Positions 18,485 to 29,481 of a stretch of DNA of 64,000 nucleotides are shown in pieces. How positions within the stretch are numbered: the first letter of the stretch is position 1; every line of letters begins with the position of its first letter. The position numbers and the translations under genes were made by a program. The DNA is from Alloascoidea africana (taxonomy: Eukaryota > Ascomycota > Alloascoideomycetes > Alloascoideales > Alloascoideaceae). The stretch covers positions 186,001 through 250,000 of the forward strand of contig JAKTTT010000007.1 in assembly GCA_030581615.1 (NCBI GenBank), read 5' to 3'. The notes under the pieces are model-generated. The model saw only the letters and a program-made list of their open reading frames with translations. It did no database searches and had not been told where the DNA came from.

Positions 18485-21400
18485 TTTTGTATGTTAGGTG
18501 CTTGTATGGATAACACTAAAACTTCCTGTGACTGTGACAACTTGAAAAGACGCTGTTGGAAATAGCACTTGACACAAATCTGGGGAAATCGGGCTTCAAA
18601 TATATAATACGCGACAAAAAAACGTTCTAGCAGTGGCTAGCTCCTGTGCTCTTCTTGCCTGATGATCTAATACCCCACAGCCGAGCCAATTATTTTTTGA
18701 ACAGTGGTTTACAGAATATTTTATCTTATACGGAGTCGGGCTTTTCAATGTTCTGAAACGTGAATGGTTCGATTTTGATCGATAGATTGTAATTGTGGTA
18801 GGGAACGAGATCTGTGAAATCTGTGCTTCTGTATGTAATTTCTAACGTTGTACAGTCCAAAGTGCTATTATGTGCATCCTCGGACTCCCGAAGATTTCTC
18901 GGCCTGGTTCTTGGACGCTTACCACGAATAGGGCGCGGGCTTTGATATTGCCAACTCCAGAATGATCTACACCAAAAAATAGTTGTTTTCAAATATTATT
19001 CTGGTTATTCGTATTAAGCCGGTTTTAGCCAGATAATAAATTAATTGGAACTGTAGTTCTGGCTGTAGGTCAAACGTTGTAGTGGGGGACTTGCAAGCTA
19101 TTCTGATTTCTTGATCCAACTGTAGTTCTCATCTTATCACAACAGATGACATGAGCGAGCACTTGATGTTATTCCTGGTTCGTAATTAGCGTTTACATGG
19201 AAATAAATAAACGCACTTGGGTCAAGTGGTTCTAATGCTAGGCAACTAGATTAGAGTTTCTGTAAAAGCGAGTAGATGTAGAGCTCTGGGATTGACAGAT
19301 ATTTTTCTGTTGGTAGATACAGCATTGCTTCTACTATCTACTCTGTTTAATGTGCTAGGCTTTGCTTCACACGAGGAATCTAGTTTCGACAAAGCTTCAA
19401 TGGTGATCTGAGAGATCTTAGATCTTGTATTTACAAGTGCTCCTATAATGTATATGATTCTAACTTCCATTTGGTTTTCGGCAAAGTAAAAAGTCAACCA
19501 GTCTTGATGTCAATCCCAGAACAGAAGGGAAAACTTAGAGAAAGCTTACGTGTCTTTCTATATCCAAACTAGGGACAATAATAAGCCACTAGATGCCACC
19601 CGTATATGCCAAGTGTTGGATAATGTGACAATAGCGTGTCCACCTAAATTTCCAGTCTCCATCACGTAGTGCTGGACATAATTAAGGGGGAAGGTACAAC
19701 ATCTAACCAGCCTTACTATTTACTCTTCTGTTTGTTAACTAAATGCGTATGCCTTGATTAATAGAAAAATCACCATTTTTTCCTGGGAATACTGCCCAGG
19801 GGCAAGTTTGGGCTTTCATCTCCAATTACCAAGTTTTCTGACAAAATTATGATGCTATTGTAGCATATCACTATTCCCAAACAAAGCAGACTCATCCAAC
19901 ACTCTTTATTTCAGAATTCCTTATAGCGCAAAAAGCAAAGAAAAAGATGTCACAGCCTCGAGCTCTAATTAGATTGATCATAACAGTTCCTTCAAATTTT
20001 GTGGCATTGAGAGGATTAAGCCTTTTGTCCTCCACTACTACATTTCATAGATGATAGAAGGCTGAGAAAGAAGTAGCAATTATTTTTTCTATTTACCTAC
20101 TTTCCTTAATGATATTTTCATATCTTCTGACAGAAGTGCCAGTTTTGCTTGTCTACCATGTCCATTTCGTAAATATGTGGATCATGCCTATAACCGCCCA
20201 GAGCCACTGTTTCCAAGAGCATCTTGTAAGGCTCTGCACGCTCTCGGCTTTGCTTCGTGTGCTGCATTTAATAGCAGATCGATCTATGCCGCTGGATATA
20301 ATACTGCGACCCAGGCAGGTGCTAAATAATAGTCATCACAGATCAAATACGAGAGACGAGAGACGATAGAAGATGGCGGTGGTGGATTTCCAGAGACTTT
20401 TTTCATGCTCGTAAAGGCTATAGTAAAACAAAATATAAACGTGTGTGTGACGGTGTATTTTTCTAGCTTCTACTCCAGAATGATGTTGTTCAAATTCCTT
20501 ATTCATGTCTGCGCCATAGATTATTAAGATTGCCAGAAAATGGAAAAGCGTAAGACAGCGATCAGTCGAGCTTTTACAAATGGCCCAGAAAGTATTTGAT
20601 CTTTGTTTCTAGACTCATGTTTGTCGTGAAGCACCACACATTCGCATGCATCTGGCTCAGGGAGACTACATACGAACACATTTTTGGGATCTTATCGCTC
20701 AACTTGTTATAGTCCATCTCGATAGATCACGCCTTTTTGCTTGTGCTATTCCAAACGCCTTTGAAATCGTTGATACTGCAAGAGTTTCTGTTACTTTTGT
20801 TTCTTAATGTTTGTCTGTCACCATTTTAAAGAAACATGTACGTCACAATCCTCTACTGGACACGTAGGCAGGGGAAAGCATGGTCAATTTTTCCTACACA
20901 CGATCAGACCATGGCATCAGCATAAATTACAATACAGTAGATATACAGACGCTGGCAACTTCATCATCGGAGCTACTTCACAGCGAGCAGAATCAAGCAT
21001 GGAGACAGCATCGAAAGGGCAGGAAGGGGCGAAATATTGTGCTCGGTTTGGCTGGGTTTAGTAAATAAGGAGTTGGTCTAGAGTTACTGGTGCCATAGAT
21101 CTGTTAAAATATAATTGTTCCGAAACGGTTTTACGATGTCAATCTGCTATTTGGAAGTAAACATCACGAACTGGATCGGACTTTTCACATTGTGCATCAG
21201 GTTAAAGTATTCTCGTGATATAGTTGGTTCTTGTTTTCATTTCTCTCTGTCTCGAGACAGAGATCGATGATATCCACAGGTGATCCATACAGTATCCACT
21301 AGCCGCCAAAGTCCTACTTTTGTGTCCCCACTGAGCCTTACAGCCACATGGTAATGGTGTGATATGTCAGGGCCAGCTTTGATGTATACAACATGGATGA

Positions 21401-24400
21401 TGGATGTGTCTTCACATTCAACAACATCAAAAGAGCATACACAAAACTGAAAAATGCACCACTTGTTTTGAGTTATAATGGCTCAGGACTACAGTTACGT
21501 AAGTCATTTGATTTTTAATCACCTTTTTTGTTGTTGAACTATCAGAGTGAACTACTCGATTTTCAACATCCAGGTAATGGCTGTATTTAGTAAAGATTTT
21601 CATGAAAAGTCTCTGGTCATTAATGGGACCAGCCAATACCTGGTCACGATATCGGTTACAAAAAAAAGAGACGACCGTACAATACACACTCAAATACAGT
21701 AATAGATTCAAAAACTCTTCCCTAAAGTTGGCCTACGAGAATTTTGCCCCACAAACCATTTAAGACAAAAAGTCTTATTAGACGCCACCGACTTGTCTTA
21801 TAGACTGGATCGGGTAAAAACGGTTTTTCGCACTATGAGTGCTAGCTGGCCCGTTGTCAGTCTGTTCTAACTCGGCTAACTAATATCCTAATAAGTAAAA
21901 CTTGGCAGTCGCCATTTATTTCCGAGAAAAGGCAAAAGGGTGATCGCTGGCGGCAGAAACCCTACAAATGGATTGTGCTTTAATTGGAGGCATCGGTTTG
22001 TCGTTTATTTCAAGGAACAAGCCGGAAGGTGGGAAATTTTTTATCACAGCAACATATTATTATGCAGTTTTAGATCAAGCGGTAACTCCAGTAGAATACA
22101 CAAAGTGCTATCTTCTCCTCATCTGCCTCCAACTTGGGCCAGATCCATCAACAAATTGATTGGCCAATTGAATAGATCAAAAGATCGCCATGAGGAACAA
22201 GATTTGCAATTCAAAAAAATTTGAAGTAGAGCTGCTTTTTGGGGAATTCTATCCGCCCTTTAATCCGGGGGACTAATTCACTTGGAATGATGTAAGACCA
22301 AGATCGCCCAAGCCAGATCTTCAAAGAAGTGGTTGTTGTACTTAGGGATGTGGGACACAACAATCGTTGTATTGTGTGCTCATCCGTCCACCCCTACACC
22401 AGATATCTTTCTGAATCACACCTGTGCACGATGAATGAAGAGCACAATGATCATCATGCCCCAGTGAAACGTCGTGCTCGCTCAGATATTGTTTCATCTT
22501 TAATAGCTATAAGTTCTCTGAATTCTTATATCAAAGCGATTTCCCTGGCAACATCATTGTTAGGTGTTACATGTCACCCTCAAATTCCATTTTTTTCCCT
22601 CTTTGCCGTTTGAAAAAAAAAAAGAAACACTTAGACTAAACCTTTGACATCCCATTCTTACCTTGAAATAATTATCCCTAACTGTTTGTGCAATGTCCTT
22701 CTTCCCAACAAACGTTTAAAACATGTGGATATTTTAACGGTGTACAATACACTTGTTATGTTTTATTGAAAAGATAAATCAAACCATGATATCATAAAAG
22801 TAATGCTTGGTTAGAGATTTTGGTTTTAGCATGCCTAACAATAGTAAAATTTGGTCCCATTGTTGATTTCTACTTGTTATGCAAGATTCACAGCATTATT
22901 TTCTTTTCGAACATGTTTAAAGCCAAAGGCACTTGAAAAATAACAGATTCGGATGGTTTGTAACAAACAATTAGATTACCTAGCTAACTGGGTTCTTTCT
23001 AGTAAAATTTCTGACATTCAACACTGAAGCGTAATGTTTATAGAGTAGATAATTAACCCTGTCAAAAAACATAACCAGGAGCATATGAGATGTAATAACA
23101 AGCTAATCTATATCCATAGTTTTTCTATGTTGAAAGAATCCTTGGTCATGTGTTATTAATTGGTTTTGGTATCTAAAGTTTTGGTGTGATATGTCTGAAT
23201 GACAACGGACACGGGGAAGGCAGCAAAGGTACATGAGAAAGTGGCAAAGTTTGGGGCTTGATCCAGGAAAGTTATAAACGACGGTTTAAGGAGATTTCCA
23301 AGAACTTTGCCAAGATTTGGGATAAAGCTAAAGTAGCCCTTATTCCAATTACTTGAGGAGAAAGAAGAGAAATGAAGGCTATGACCTCATCTGTCAAGCT
23401 GAAGATTCTTTGTATGGTTTCGCAACAAAACTGATGTGTTGTTAGACTAAAATAATACAATGATCCTTTCATGTATGCGAGTTATCTAGACCGAGGTTAA
23501 AGCTACACGAATGTTTCTTTCCTTAATGCTATTCTTGGAGATGGTTTATTGCAGGCAAGATATTCAATGCACACTTCGATCTTGATCGTGCTGCAACCAC
23601 AATATGCCATAAGAAATAAACAGAATTGATTCATGTGAAAGAATGAGATATTCCCTTATATTAACACTCATCTTTATTTAGAATGTTAATATAGGAGGAT
23701 CAGCAACAAACGCGAGCTGCTAAGATCACGAAACAACAATAAAAAACAAGAAAATAATCAAAAAACTAAAAATCATAGATGATGGTAAAGAATTTGATTG
23801 ACTATATCGACTGGTCTTTGCAGAAACTAAAGAAAACTAGCACTCAACAGGTAAAGAAAACTGCATCATAGCAGCGCCTGTTTATATGCATTCTAAATAA
23901 CTTGTTTCTCAACAGTAACTGCAAGCTTTCCTGTTTGCATTGTTTTGATATATTTGAGAATGACTATGTTATAGATAAACCAGACACATGACTTTTATGA
24001 TGTTATATACATTCGCTTGATCAACGAGTTCTGTTGAAACGTTTTTGACATAAATAATTCTTAGAACTTCTTACATACGCTTTTTACTATTTAAAAGTTT
24101 GTTTACTATTATCAGTGCCTTGTATTGAATTGTAATTGGGGAGGTCCATAATTTTCCCATTATTTTAACTTGTCGAAAGACACAGGAAGTAACTGGTATG
24201 GAAATGGGAGACAAGAGCAAGTCTCCACATATCAGTCCCCACGCATTTTAAAAACCATTCTAAAACCTATTATCAGGTAACTAAGGGTTTCCCACAATTG
24301 TAACCTTTTTTCATAATGATTTCTTATAGAGAGTGCCGTTGCGTGCCAGCATCTAAGATTAAGATTAAGTTAAACACCTCACTCGTTCTCTCTTACACCC

Positions 24401-24439
24401 TCCCAGCTCTCCAATCCGTTCTCATGCCTGCACTACGAC
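18485..24439. other. 6 kb region between the GATA factor and EST3 with no confident gene
   Basis: Divergent gap. It contains many open stretches of 60-95 codons on both strands, but no recognisable domain. The better-looking ones are minus 18726-18960 (Arg-rich PIRGKRPRTRPRNLRES), minus 19246-19440, plus 20880-21068 (HRKGRKGRNIVLGLAGFSK), minus 21230-21710 and plus 22431-22613. None could be joined to a start and stop with good splice sites. No tRNA, rRNA or long repeat was seen. Long upstream control regions, long untranslated leaders, non-coding RNAs or decayed genes are all possible. Confidence 0.4.
22431..22613 (+). CDS. Small hypothetical ORF, 60 residues (weak)
   Basis: The frame begins at an ATG and reads MNEEHNDHHAPVKRRARSDI, followed by a more hydrophobic half (SSLNSYIKAISLATSLLG). 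A polar, basic head with a hydrophobic tail is a plausible small membrane protein. There is no family match that I know and no supporting context within the surrounding 6 kb gap. Confidence 0.22.
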   Translation: MNEEHNDHHAPVKRRARSDIVSSLIAISSLNSYIKAISLATSLLGVTCHPQIPFFSLFAV

Positions 24440-25557
24440 ATGGCAAACATTTTTGAAACTGACGCGAACAGCAATAGGCATGTTGTGCAAAACGCACCAC
24501 CAACCTCGTTACTTAGGACATGGCTTCTTCAGGAGGTTCTCAAATATGTCCAGACAACACCTTTAGAAGTGAAACATTTTGCACAAACGGGTAGTAAGCG
24601 GAGCAAGAAATCTCTCCGTCACCATCGCGCCATAAAGATACTCAAGGTATGTGTGCCTTCTTGTAATAATGACGCCTTTGCTGTTTTCCTCAGTAAACAA
24701 GCGAGGAAATGAAACTAAGCAAATAAGTGTATTAATTCTTTATGCATCGAGTTGGTCCTTTTATCACAACCTAGTTCTTTACTTATTCAGATCCGATAAC
24801 AGCCAACATCTCCGACCATTCTCATGCTATACTGGCAGAGTTCACAGCCGAATGTATACTAAAGTACGAGTCAAAGGAGAGAGAGAATTTCACTACATCT
24901 GCGATAAACAACAATTTTGTTATTCGGGATGCGACTCTAGTGTTTAGAGACAATAGCTATATTAAAACGAGATTTGGATTAGACTTTGAGAAGAGAGAAC
25001 TAAAAGAAGTAGTGGAAAGGAAAATGAAGAGATTTTCTGAGCTTAATAGCTGTACTAAGACGCCAGGTTGGCAAGAAAGTAATGACAATGACGCAGATAA
25101 CCAAATTCCAGGAAGTTTGGACTCCATATCGGCTGAACTTTATGAATACTATGGTGTTGAAACGACAGCATTGGAAGAAGAATTGAATGTTAGTGGAGGA
25201 ACTGTGGACTGTGGGAATAAGAAGGACAACTGTGATGAACCAATTGGTATCCCGGATGATTTGCTAATTCCTTTGTCTCGTCCCAAAGTGGTTCGAAACT
25301 GCCAACAAAGTTACCCTATGGATTCCTCAAATATAATTGGTTTGTGGAGACCATATCAGTTTGCAATTTTACAAATTCACGAGATTGACGTCTTTGAGCG
25401 GCATAGCTCAATACCTTATCATGAGATACCATTTGTTTACATCACAAATGCTTATGTTTCACTATGGAAAATCCCGTTTTCGAATAGTTTGATTTATGAA
25501 GAGGAGGAAGAGGGAGAGGTGAATGATTTTGACGATGTTCGGTTTTATGGAGTCTAA
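24440..25557 (+). CDS. EST3: Est3, telomerase holoenzyme subunit (TPP1-like OB fold), two exons
   Basis: Est3 is the telomerase regulatory subunit with a TPP1/Tpz1-type OB fold. Exon 1 (24440-24646) includes LLRTWLLQEVL, matching the conserved Trp region FLQPWIKAL. Exon 2 (24775-25557) opens FFTYSDPITANISDHSHAIL and continues AEFTAEC, close to the yeast core RDSSHQILVEFSQEC; FVIRDATLVF and a C-terminal EIPFVYI match later strands. The 128-nt intron (donor GTATGT, acceptor CCTAG) restores the frame exactly across KILK and FFTYSD. The product is 329 residues, against 181 in S. cerevisiae; the excess is an acidic, probably disordered insertion at about residues 140-240 plus an acidic tail. No ribosomal frameshift is needed. 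It is followed 225 bases later by a hypothetical gene on the same strand. Confidence 0.82.
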
Positions 25558-25782
25558 TGCTGTTTGTGGATCCATCAACTTTACCATTTTTGCCTCTCCT
25601 TTTCTTGATACACAAACTAATTACAAGTGCATAAACAATCCACCTTCTGATTTTTGAGATTGTTTCATTATCAAAAGTACGACAAAATCACAATACTGTG
25701 AAGAATCTGACTCAGCGGTTGCTATAATTAATTGATACTCCCGTCTTCAATAAACTAGAATTCTAGTTTTATTGTTTTACTC

Positions 25783-26262
25783 ATGGCTACCCTAAAAAGC
25801 ATGGGCACTGTGTCCCTCTCATCTGAAACTTTGGGTGGTGCTGAAATGTATACTATATTACCAACTAATACATCTGCCACCTCATTTGCCACTGCTCCTA
25901 GTTCAATAAACTCCTCTTTTGTTGATACTTCAAGTATCAATTGTGAAAGTAATAAAAGGTTCAAAACACTTAGAAAGAAAGCAAGAAAGATACACGATGG
26001 ATGTGGGTATAAAGTGGTAAAAGAGTTGTTGTCTTATACAGCAGCCATGTTAATTCATGTTCACAAGGCTGTAACCAGCCCTATTTCCATTGGCGCCCTC
26101 CCTCCTCAAGCCAAGGAAACCCTCAAAATTACTACGGCTTCTTCATTCGTGACTTACAAAGCATCCAAGGAAACTCCTATTTTAATCGAGCGCTTGGGGA
26201 ATATTCTTGAAGATAGAAATGATTCGGAAGACCATAATATTAGCGAAAATGATGAAAAGTAG
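25783..26262 (+). CDS. Hypothetical protein, 159 residues
   Basis: An ATG-started frame. Residues 1-55 are Ser/Thr-rich. A conserved-looking middle follows (KRFKTLRKKARKIHDGCGYK, then VVKELLSYTAAMLIHVHK), then a third segment (TLKITTASSFVTYKASKE), and an acidic end. There is no signal peptide or clear membrane span. It lies 225 bases after EST3 on the same strand and converges with MPM1, whose stop is 340 bases away. I do not recognise the family; the basic helical middle would suit a nucleic-acid or protein-binding factor, which is only inference. Confidence 0.6.
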   Translation: MATLKSMGTVSLSSETLGGAEMYTILPTNTSATSFATAPSSINSSFVDTSSINCESNKRFKTLRKKARKIHDGCGYKVVKELLSYTAAMLIHVHKAVTSPISIGALPPQAKETLKITTASSFVTYKASKETPILIERLGNILEDRNDSEDHNISENDEK

Positions 26263-26602
26263 ACTGTTTTCTGTTCAGCTAACGACATTTCTATACGTTG
26301 CTAGCATGACAATGACACTTTGTTTAGGAAATTGGCCCGTGATCCCAAATTAGTTGTTTTGCAACGATTCCTACTTATCAATGACAGCAGTATTTAAACA
26401 GCAGTATTTAAACAGCATTATAGAGTCGTGTAAAAAGATGTGTTATTTACAAATTTCAAATGCTAGCTATAATTTGTAACAGTATCCACTAGAGCGCTAA
26501 AACGGAACACGCCGATGTCATCGTTTATCTCAAGCTGGCGACAATTAAATCGTTTAAACCATAGACTTTCGTTCCTCCAAAATCAAAAGCATAAGTGTTT
26601 GA
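26263..26602. other. Convergent intergenic region
   Basis: About 340 bases between two converging genes. It contains a short tandem repeat at 26384-26417 and otherwise AT-rich sequence expected to hold both 3' ends. Confidence 0.4.
26384..26417. repeat. 14-bp tandem repeat, about 2.4 copies
   Basis: The unit ACAGCAGTATTTAA is present twice in perfect tandem, followed by a partial third copy (ACAGCA). It lies in the 3' flank between the 159-residue hypothetical and MPM1, and is probably a replication-slippage duplication. Confidence 0.85.
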
Positions 26603-27562
26603 TTATTTCCAGAACCAACCACTTGATTCTTTTCCTCCTTGGTCACTAGTCGGTGTTGGGTATACTGCTTCGGAACTAGCAGGTCGTGTATGAACTTTTT
26701 CGACTGTCTTGGAAGTGCCATCAGGGAAATACTCACGGCGCACCTCTTTTACTCGTTCCATCCCATCTTCGAGTCGCTCAGTAGTGATGGTTGTAAAGGA
26801 ACCGAACTCATGCTTTTTAAATGTAGGCGACTGTTCCTGGTTGTTTTCCACTGGAGGAACGCTCTGTGCCTGGATCAAAGTCTCTCGTTGCTTCCTCTTT
26901 TCTTCCTTATGTTGTAGAACCAAAGTTCTCATTGAGCTCTTCCAGCTCAGCAAGTCTTCATAACTGGTGAAAAATTTCTTTCCATACTTATCAGACTCTT
27001 CCACATTTACCGAGCCGGCCAGAGATGGTAAAAGACATCTCCATACTCCACGCCTATCCCATGTGCCCGTTCCCTGCAGGTCGTTACACTTTGCATATAG
27101 CTTCACCGATGGTACGGGATAAGCCCATATGATTCCATTCTTGCTGGTGCCTTCTCTAACAACTCCTCGAAAACGGTGGTTTCTAAATGGAAAGCCACGT
27201 CTTCTCCCTTCAGTTGATGCTTCACTATCCAACTGAGAGAGTGTATCATGTTTGCTATCTTCAGGGAGAAAATCATCGTCATCGCCGGCTCTGAAGGTTC
27301 TATTTCTTGCAAAGGTATCAAACCGGTCAAATTCTTCGTTCACCCGATCAAAACCAGTTTTCGTCCAATCAAATACCTTGTGTACTAGCTCATTCGAGCC
27401 ATCAAAAACTGAATCAACAGCATCGTGTAAGACCGCTTGAGACTTTCCTATGGCCCTATCAATTTCCAATAGTTTAGGATCAGCTGGCCGCTCAGACCTG
27501 TTGGAAGTATTGTTTGTTCCTGAGCAGCATTTTGAATCGTCATCACAAGAACCGCAAGGCAT
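26603..27562 (-). CDS. MPM1: Mpm1-like mitochondrial peculiar membrane protein
   Basis: A 319-residue product with a Cys-rich start (MPCGSCDDDSKCC), a charged helical region (HKVFDWTKTGFDRVNEEFDR) and a conserved block GIIWAYPVPSVKLYAKC followed by TWDRRGVWRCLLPSL, which I associate with the fungal Mpm1 family. The C-terminal part (ERLEDGMERVKEVRREYFPD) is a charged heptad-like segment also seen in these proteins. Mpm1 is a mitochondrial membrane protein of poorly defined role. No presequence is obvious. The start is the first ATG; no intron is required. It is divergent from the dioxygenase gene, with 414 bases between starts. The naming rests on remembered motifs, so it is moderate. Confidence 0.62.
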   Translation of the reverse strand: MPCGSCDDDSKCCSGTNNTSNRSERPADPKLLEIDRAIGKSQAVLHDAVDSVFDGSNELVHKVFDWTKTGFDRVNEEFDRFDTFARNRTFRAGDDDDFLPEDSKHDTLSQLDSEASTEGRRRGFPFRNHRFRGVVREGTSKNGIIWAYPVPSVKLYAKCNDLQGTGTWDRRGVWRCLLPSLAGSVNVEESDKYGKKFFTSYEDLLSWKSSMRTLVLQHKEEKRKQRETLIQAQSVPPVENNQEQSPTFKKHEFGSFTTITTERLEDGMERVKEVRREYFPDGTSKTVEKVHTRPASSEAVYPTPTSDQGGKESSGWFWK

Positions 27563-27976
27563 TTTGGCTTACTGCTCTACAAACTGAAATCGTTTAATAT
27601 CAGAATAACCGTGGAGCGAATTTGAAGGATTGTACCTTGCTTTATATGATTAGGTTTGCCACAAGAGTTACATACACATTTACCCGGATTTTCCGGGAGA
27701 TATCGGATCTAACCGATTTTCTCGGATTGCTATGGATGTATGGATGTACCAACGACGGATCAGATAAACGTCTATCCCGATCACGACTATTCACGTTACT
27801 CATCAGATCGAGCTTTCTCCGTAGGCAGATCGCGATTCTCTCATAAATATGCTGATAAATCTTTATGAACTTTCTCTTCCACTTTTCTTTAGTTGTGTTC
27901 AACAGAAGTTGACTTGTTAAGAACAATTAGTTCGGTTTTGTTGGCGTGCAAGCTCAGTATTTTACCCCACAAGACC
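27563..27976. promoter_or_regulatory. Divergent promoter between MPM1 and the dioxygenase gene
   Basis: A 414-base region between two divergent start codons. It includes paired runs resembling CGGATNNNNCCGA (near 27690-27720 and 27760-27780), which could bind regulators. No clear TATA box was identified. Confidence 0.35.
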
Positions 27977-29155
27977 ATGCCTGCAGTTCCGATCATCGAT
28001 TTGTCTCTAGCAGACAATCCAGAGACAAAACCAAAGCTCTTAGACGATTTGCAAAAAGCATTGCTAGAGATTGGATTTTTTTATCTCAAAAACTATGGGG
28101 TGTCTAAGAAGTTGACAGAGGCTATAAAGGCTAAAACATTTGAGTTCTTTGAACTCCCACTTGAAGAAAAGATAAAGATTGAGATGACAAATTCGCCTCA
28201 CTTTCTCGGATACACAAGACTGGCTAATGAAATTACAAAGTTTGCGACGGACTGGCGAGAACAGATTGATTTTGCTCCACATTGTGAAGCTCCAGGCCCA
28301 GATGAGCCTATTTTTAACAATATTCGTGGGCCAAGTCAATACCCCTCGGAAGATGTGCTCCCTGGATTTAAATCTGCAATTGTGGATTACCTAGCGGCAA
28401 TGTCTGAAGTTGGCTTCAAGTTGACTGCTCTGGTAGCGGAGGCTGTTGGTCTTCCTCCAGATTCTTTCGATCCTTACATCGAAAAGGACCAGCACGGCTT
28501 TTTCTATCACAAGCTCAAAGTTATTGCATATCCGGACCTTTCCCAATTGGAGACATCACTGGAAAATAAGGAAGAGTCTGGAATATTGCCAACTACTAAA
28601 GAAAAGCCAACGGGCCAGGGTGTTGGCGCACACCGGGATGGCGGATTTCTTACATATCTTCTGCAGGTTACACCTCATGAATCTCTTCAAGTTTTGACCA
28701 AAGATAAGGAATGGCTTACTGTGCCGCCAATAGATGACACTTTGGTGATTGCAGCAGGTCAGTCCTTGGAGGCACTTTCCCAAGGGGTTTGCATAAGTAC
28801 CATCCATAGGGTTGTGACACCAACAGCTGGTTCGGGGCTCCGTGTGTCAATTCCTTTTTTCCAAGGGGTGAATCTTGCTGTTGTAAACAAGAAAATTGAA
28901 ATTCCAGAGTCTATACTAAAGCAGCGAGATTCTAGGGATGTGGGCAGAGGAGGTTCAAAGGTTGATATTTCCACAGGTTTTCAGTTTAAACCTACTGCTG
29001 AAAGAGGATTGGCCGAGTCTGGCTTTTACAATCGAATAAAATCACACCCTGATGTGGGGAAAAGGTGGTATCCAGACCTTTATGATTATGTCGTAAAGGA
29101 GGTCGCCAAAGCTCAACAAGAATTTGACACTCTGAAAGAGAATGGCCAAAAGTAG
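27977..29155 (+). CDS. 2-oxoglutarate/Fe(II)-dependent dioxygenase, isopenicillin-N-synthase-like family
   Basis: A 392-residue cytosolic-type enzyme of the plant/fungal non-haem iron oxygenase family. The N-terminal DIOX_N region is clear (PIIDLSLADN, then ALLEIGFFYLKNYGV). The catalytic jelly roll has iron ligands H219 and D221 (GVGAHRDGGFLTYLLQ) and H277 (ISTIHRVV), and the 2-oxoglutarate-binding pair R289 and S291 (LRVSIPFF). Hydroxylation or desaturation of a small substrate is expected; the substrate cannot be inferred. The frame is open upstream to 27893, but ATG 27977 (context AAGACCATGC) gives the family-typical start MPAVPIIDLS. No intron is needed. S. cerevisiae has no obvious close counterpart that I recall. 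Confidence 0.92.
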   Translation: MPAVPIIDLSLADNPETKPKLLDDLQKALLEIGFFYLKNYGVSKKLTEAIKAKTFEFFELPLEEKIKIEMTNSPHFLGYTRLANEITKFATDWREQIDFAPHCEAPGPDEPIFNNIRGPSQYPSEDVLPGFKSAIVDYLAAMSEVGFKLTALVAEAVGLPPDSFDPYIEKDQHGFFYHKLKVIAYPDLSQLETSLENKEESGILPTTKEKPTGQGVGAHRDGGFLTYLLQVTPHESLQVLTKDKEWLTVPPIDDTLVIAAGQSLEALSQGVCISTIHRVVTPTAGSGLRVSIPFFQGVNLAVVNKKIEIPESILKQRDSRDVGRGGSKVDISTGFQFKPTAERGLAESGFYNRIKSHPDVGKRWYPDLYDYVVKEVAKAQQEFDTLKENGQK

Positions 29156-29481
29156 TATTAAGCATTCGGATCAAGAACCTTTATAGTCTAGCATTTTCAG
29201 TCGTGATTCTTTGGATGTTGTTTAATTAAAATGTTTCTGTTGTATGGCCTTTGCGAAATGCAAAGCTAGATTTTTATCGTAGCAGGTTCGATGACATGAG
29301 CATCAATGTGTACATACTATGATTTGATTAACTTCCCGCCAAAACTAATGCAAGGTCTAGTTTGTTACTTACTATTACATCAATAAATACCTTCGCTGAT
29401 TGAACAATCTGCTTAGTTACAATCCGCATTAGTGTAGTATTCAGTCATTTATAATTCTAGAAAGCTGCCCATCTTCTCCCA
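29156..29481. other. Convergent intergenic region
   Basis: About 325 bases between the ends of the dioxygenase gene and SPF1. It is AT-rich and I see nothing else in it. Confidence 0.4.

Noticed and set aside
18831-18855. GTATGT...TTCTAAC...TACAG as an intron
   Set aside because: Only 25 bases from donor to acceptor, far below the 64-nt minimum of the confirmed introns here.
24647-24945. Open frames overlapping the EST3 intron and programmed frameshift in EST3
   Set aside because: A GTATGT intron joins the Est3-like halves in frame, so neither a frameshift nor a separate gene is needed.
27893-27976. N-terminal extension of the dioxygenase
   Set aside because: The frame is open, but has no ATG before 27977, and the family begins with the PIIDLS segment right after 27977.
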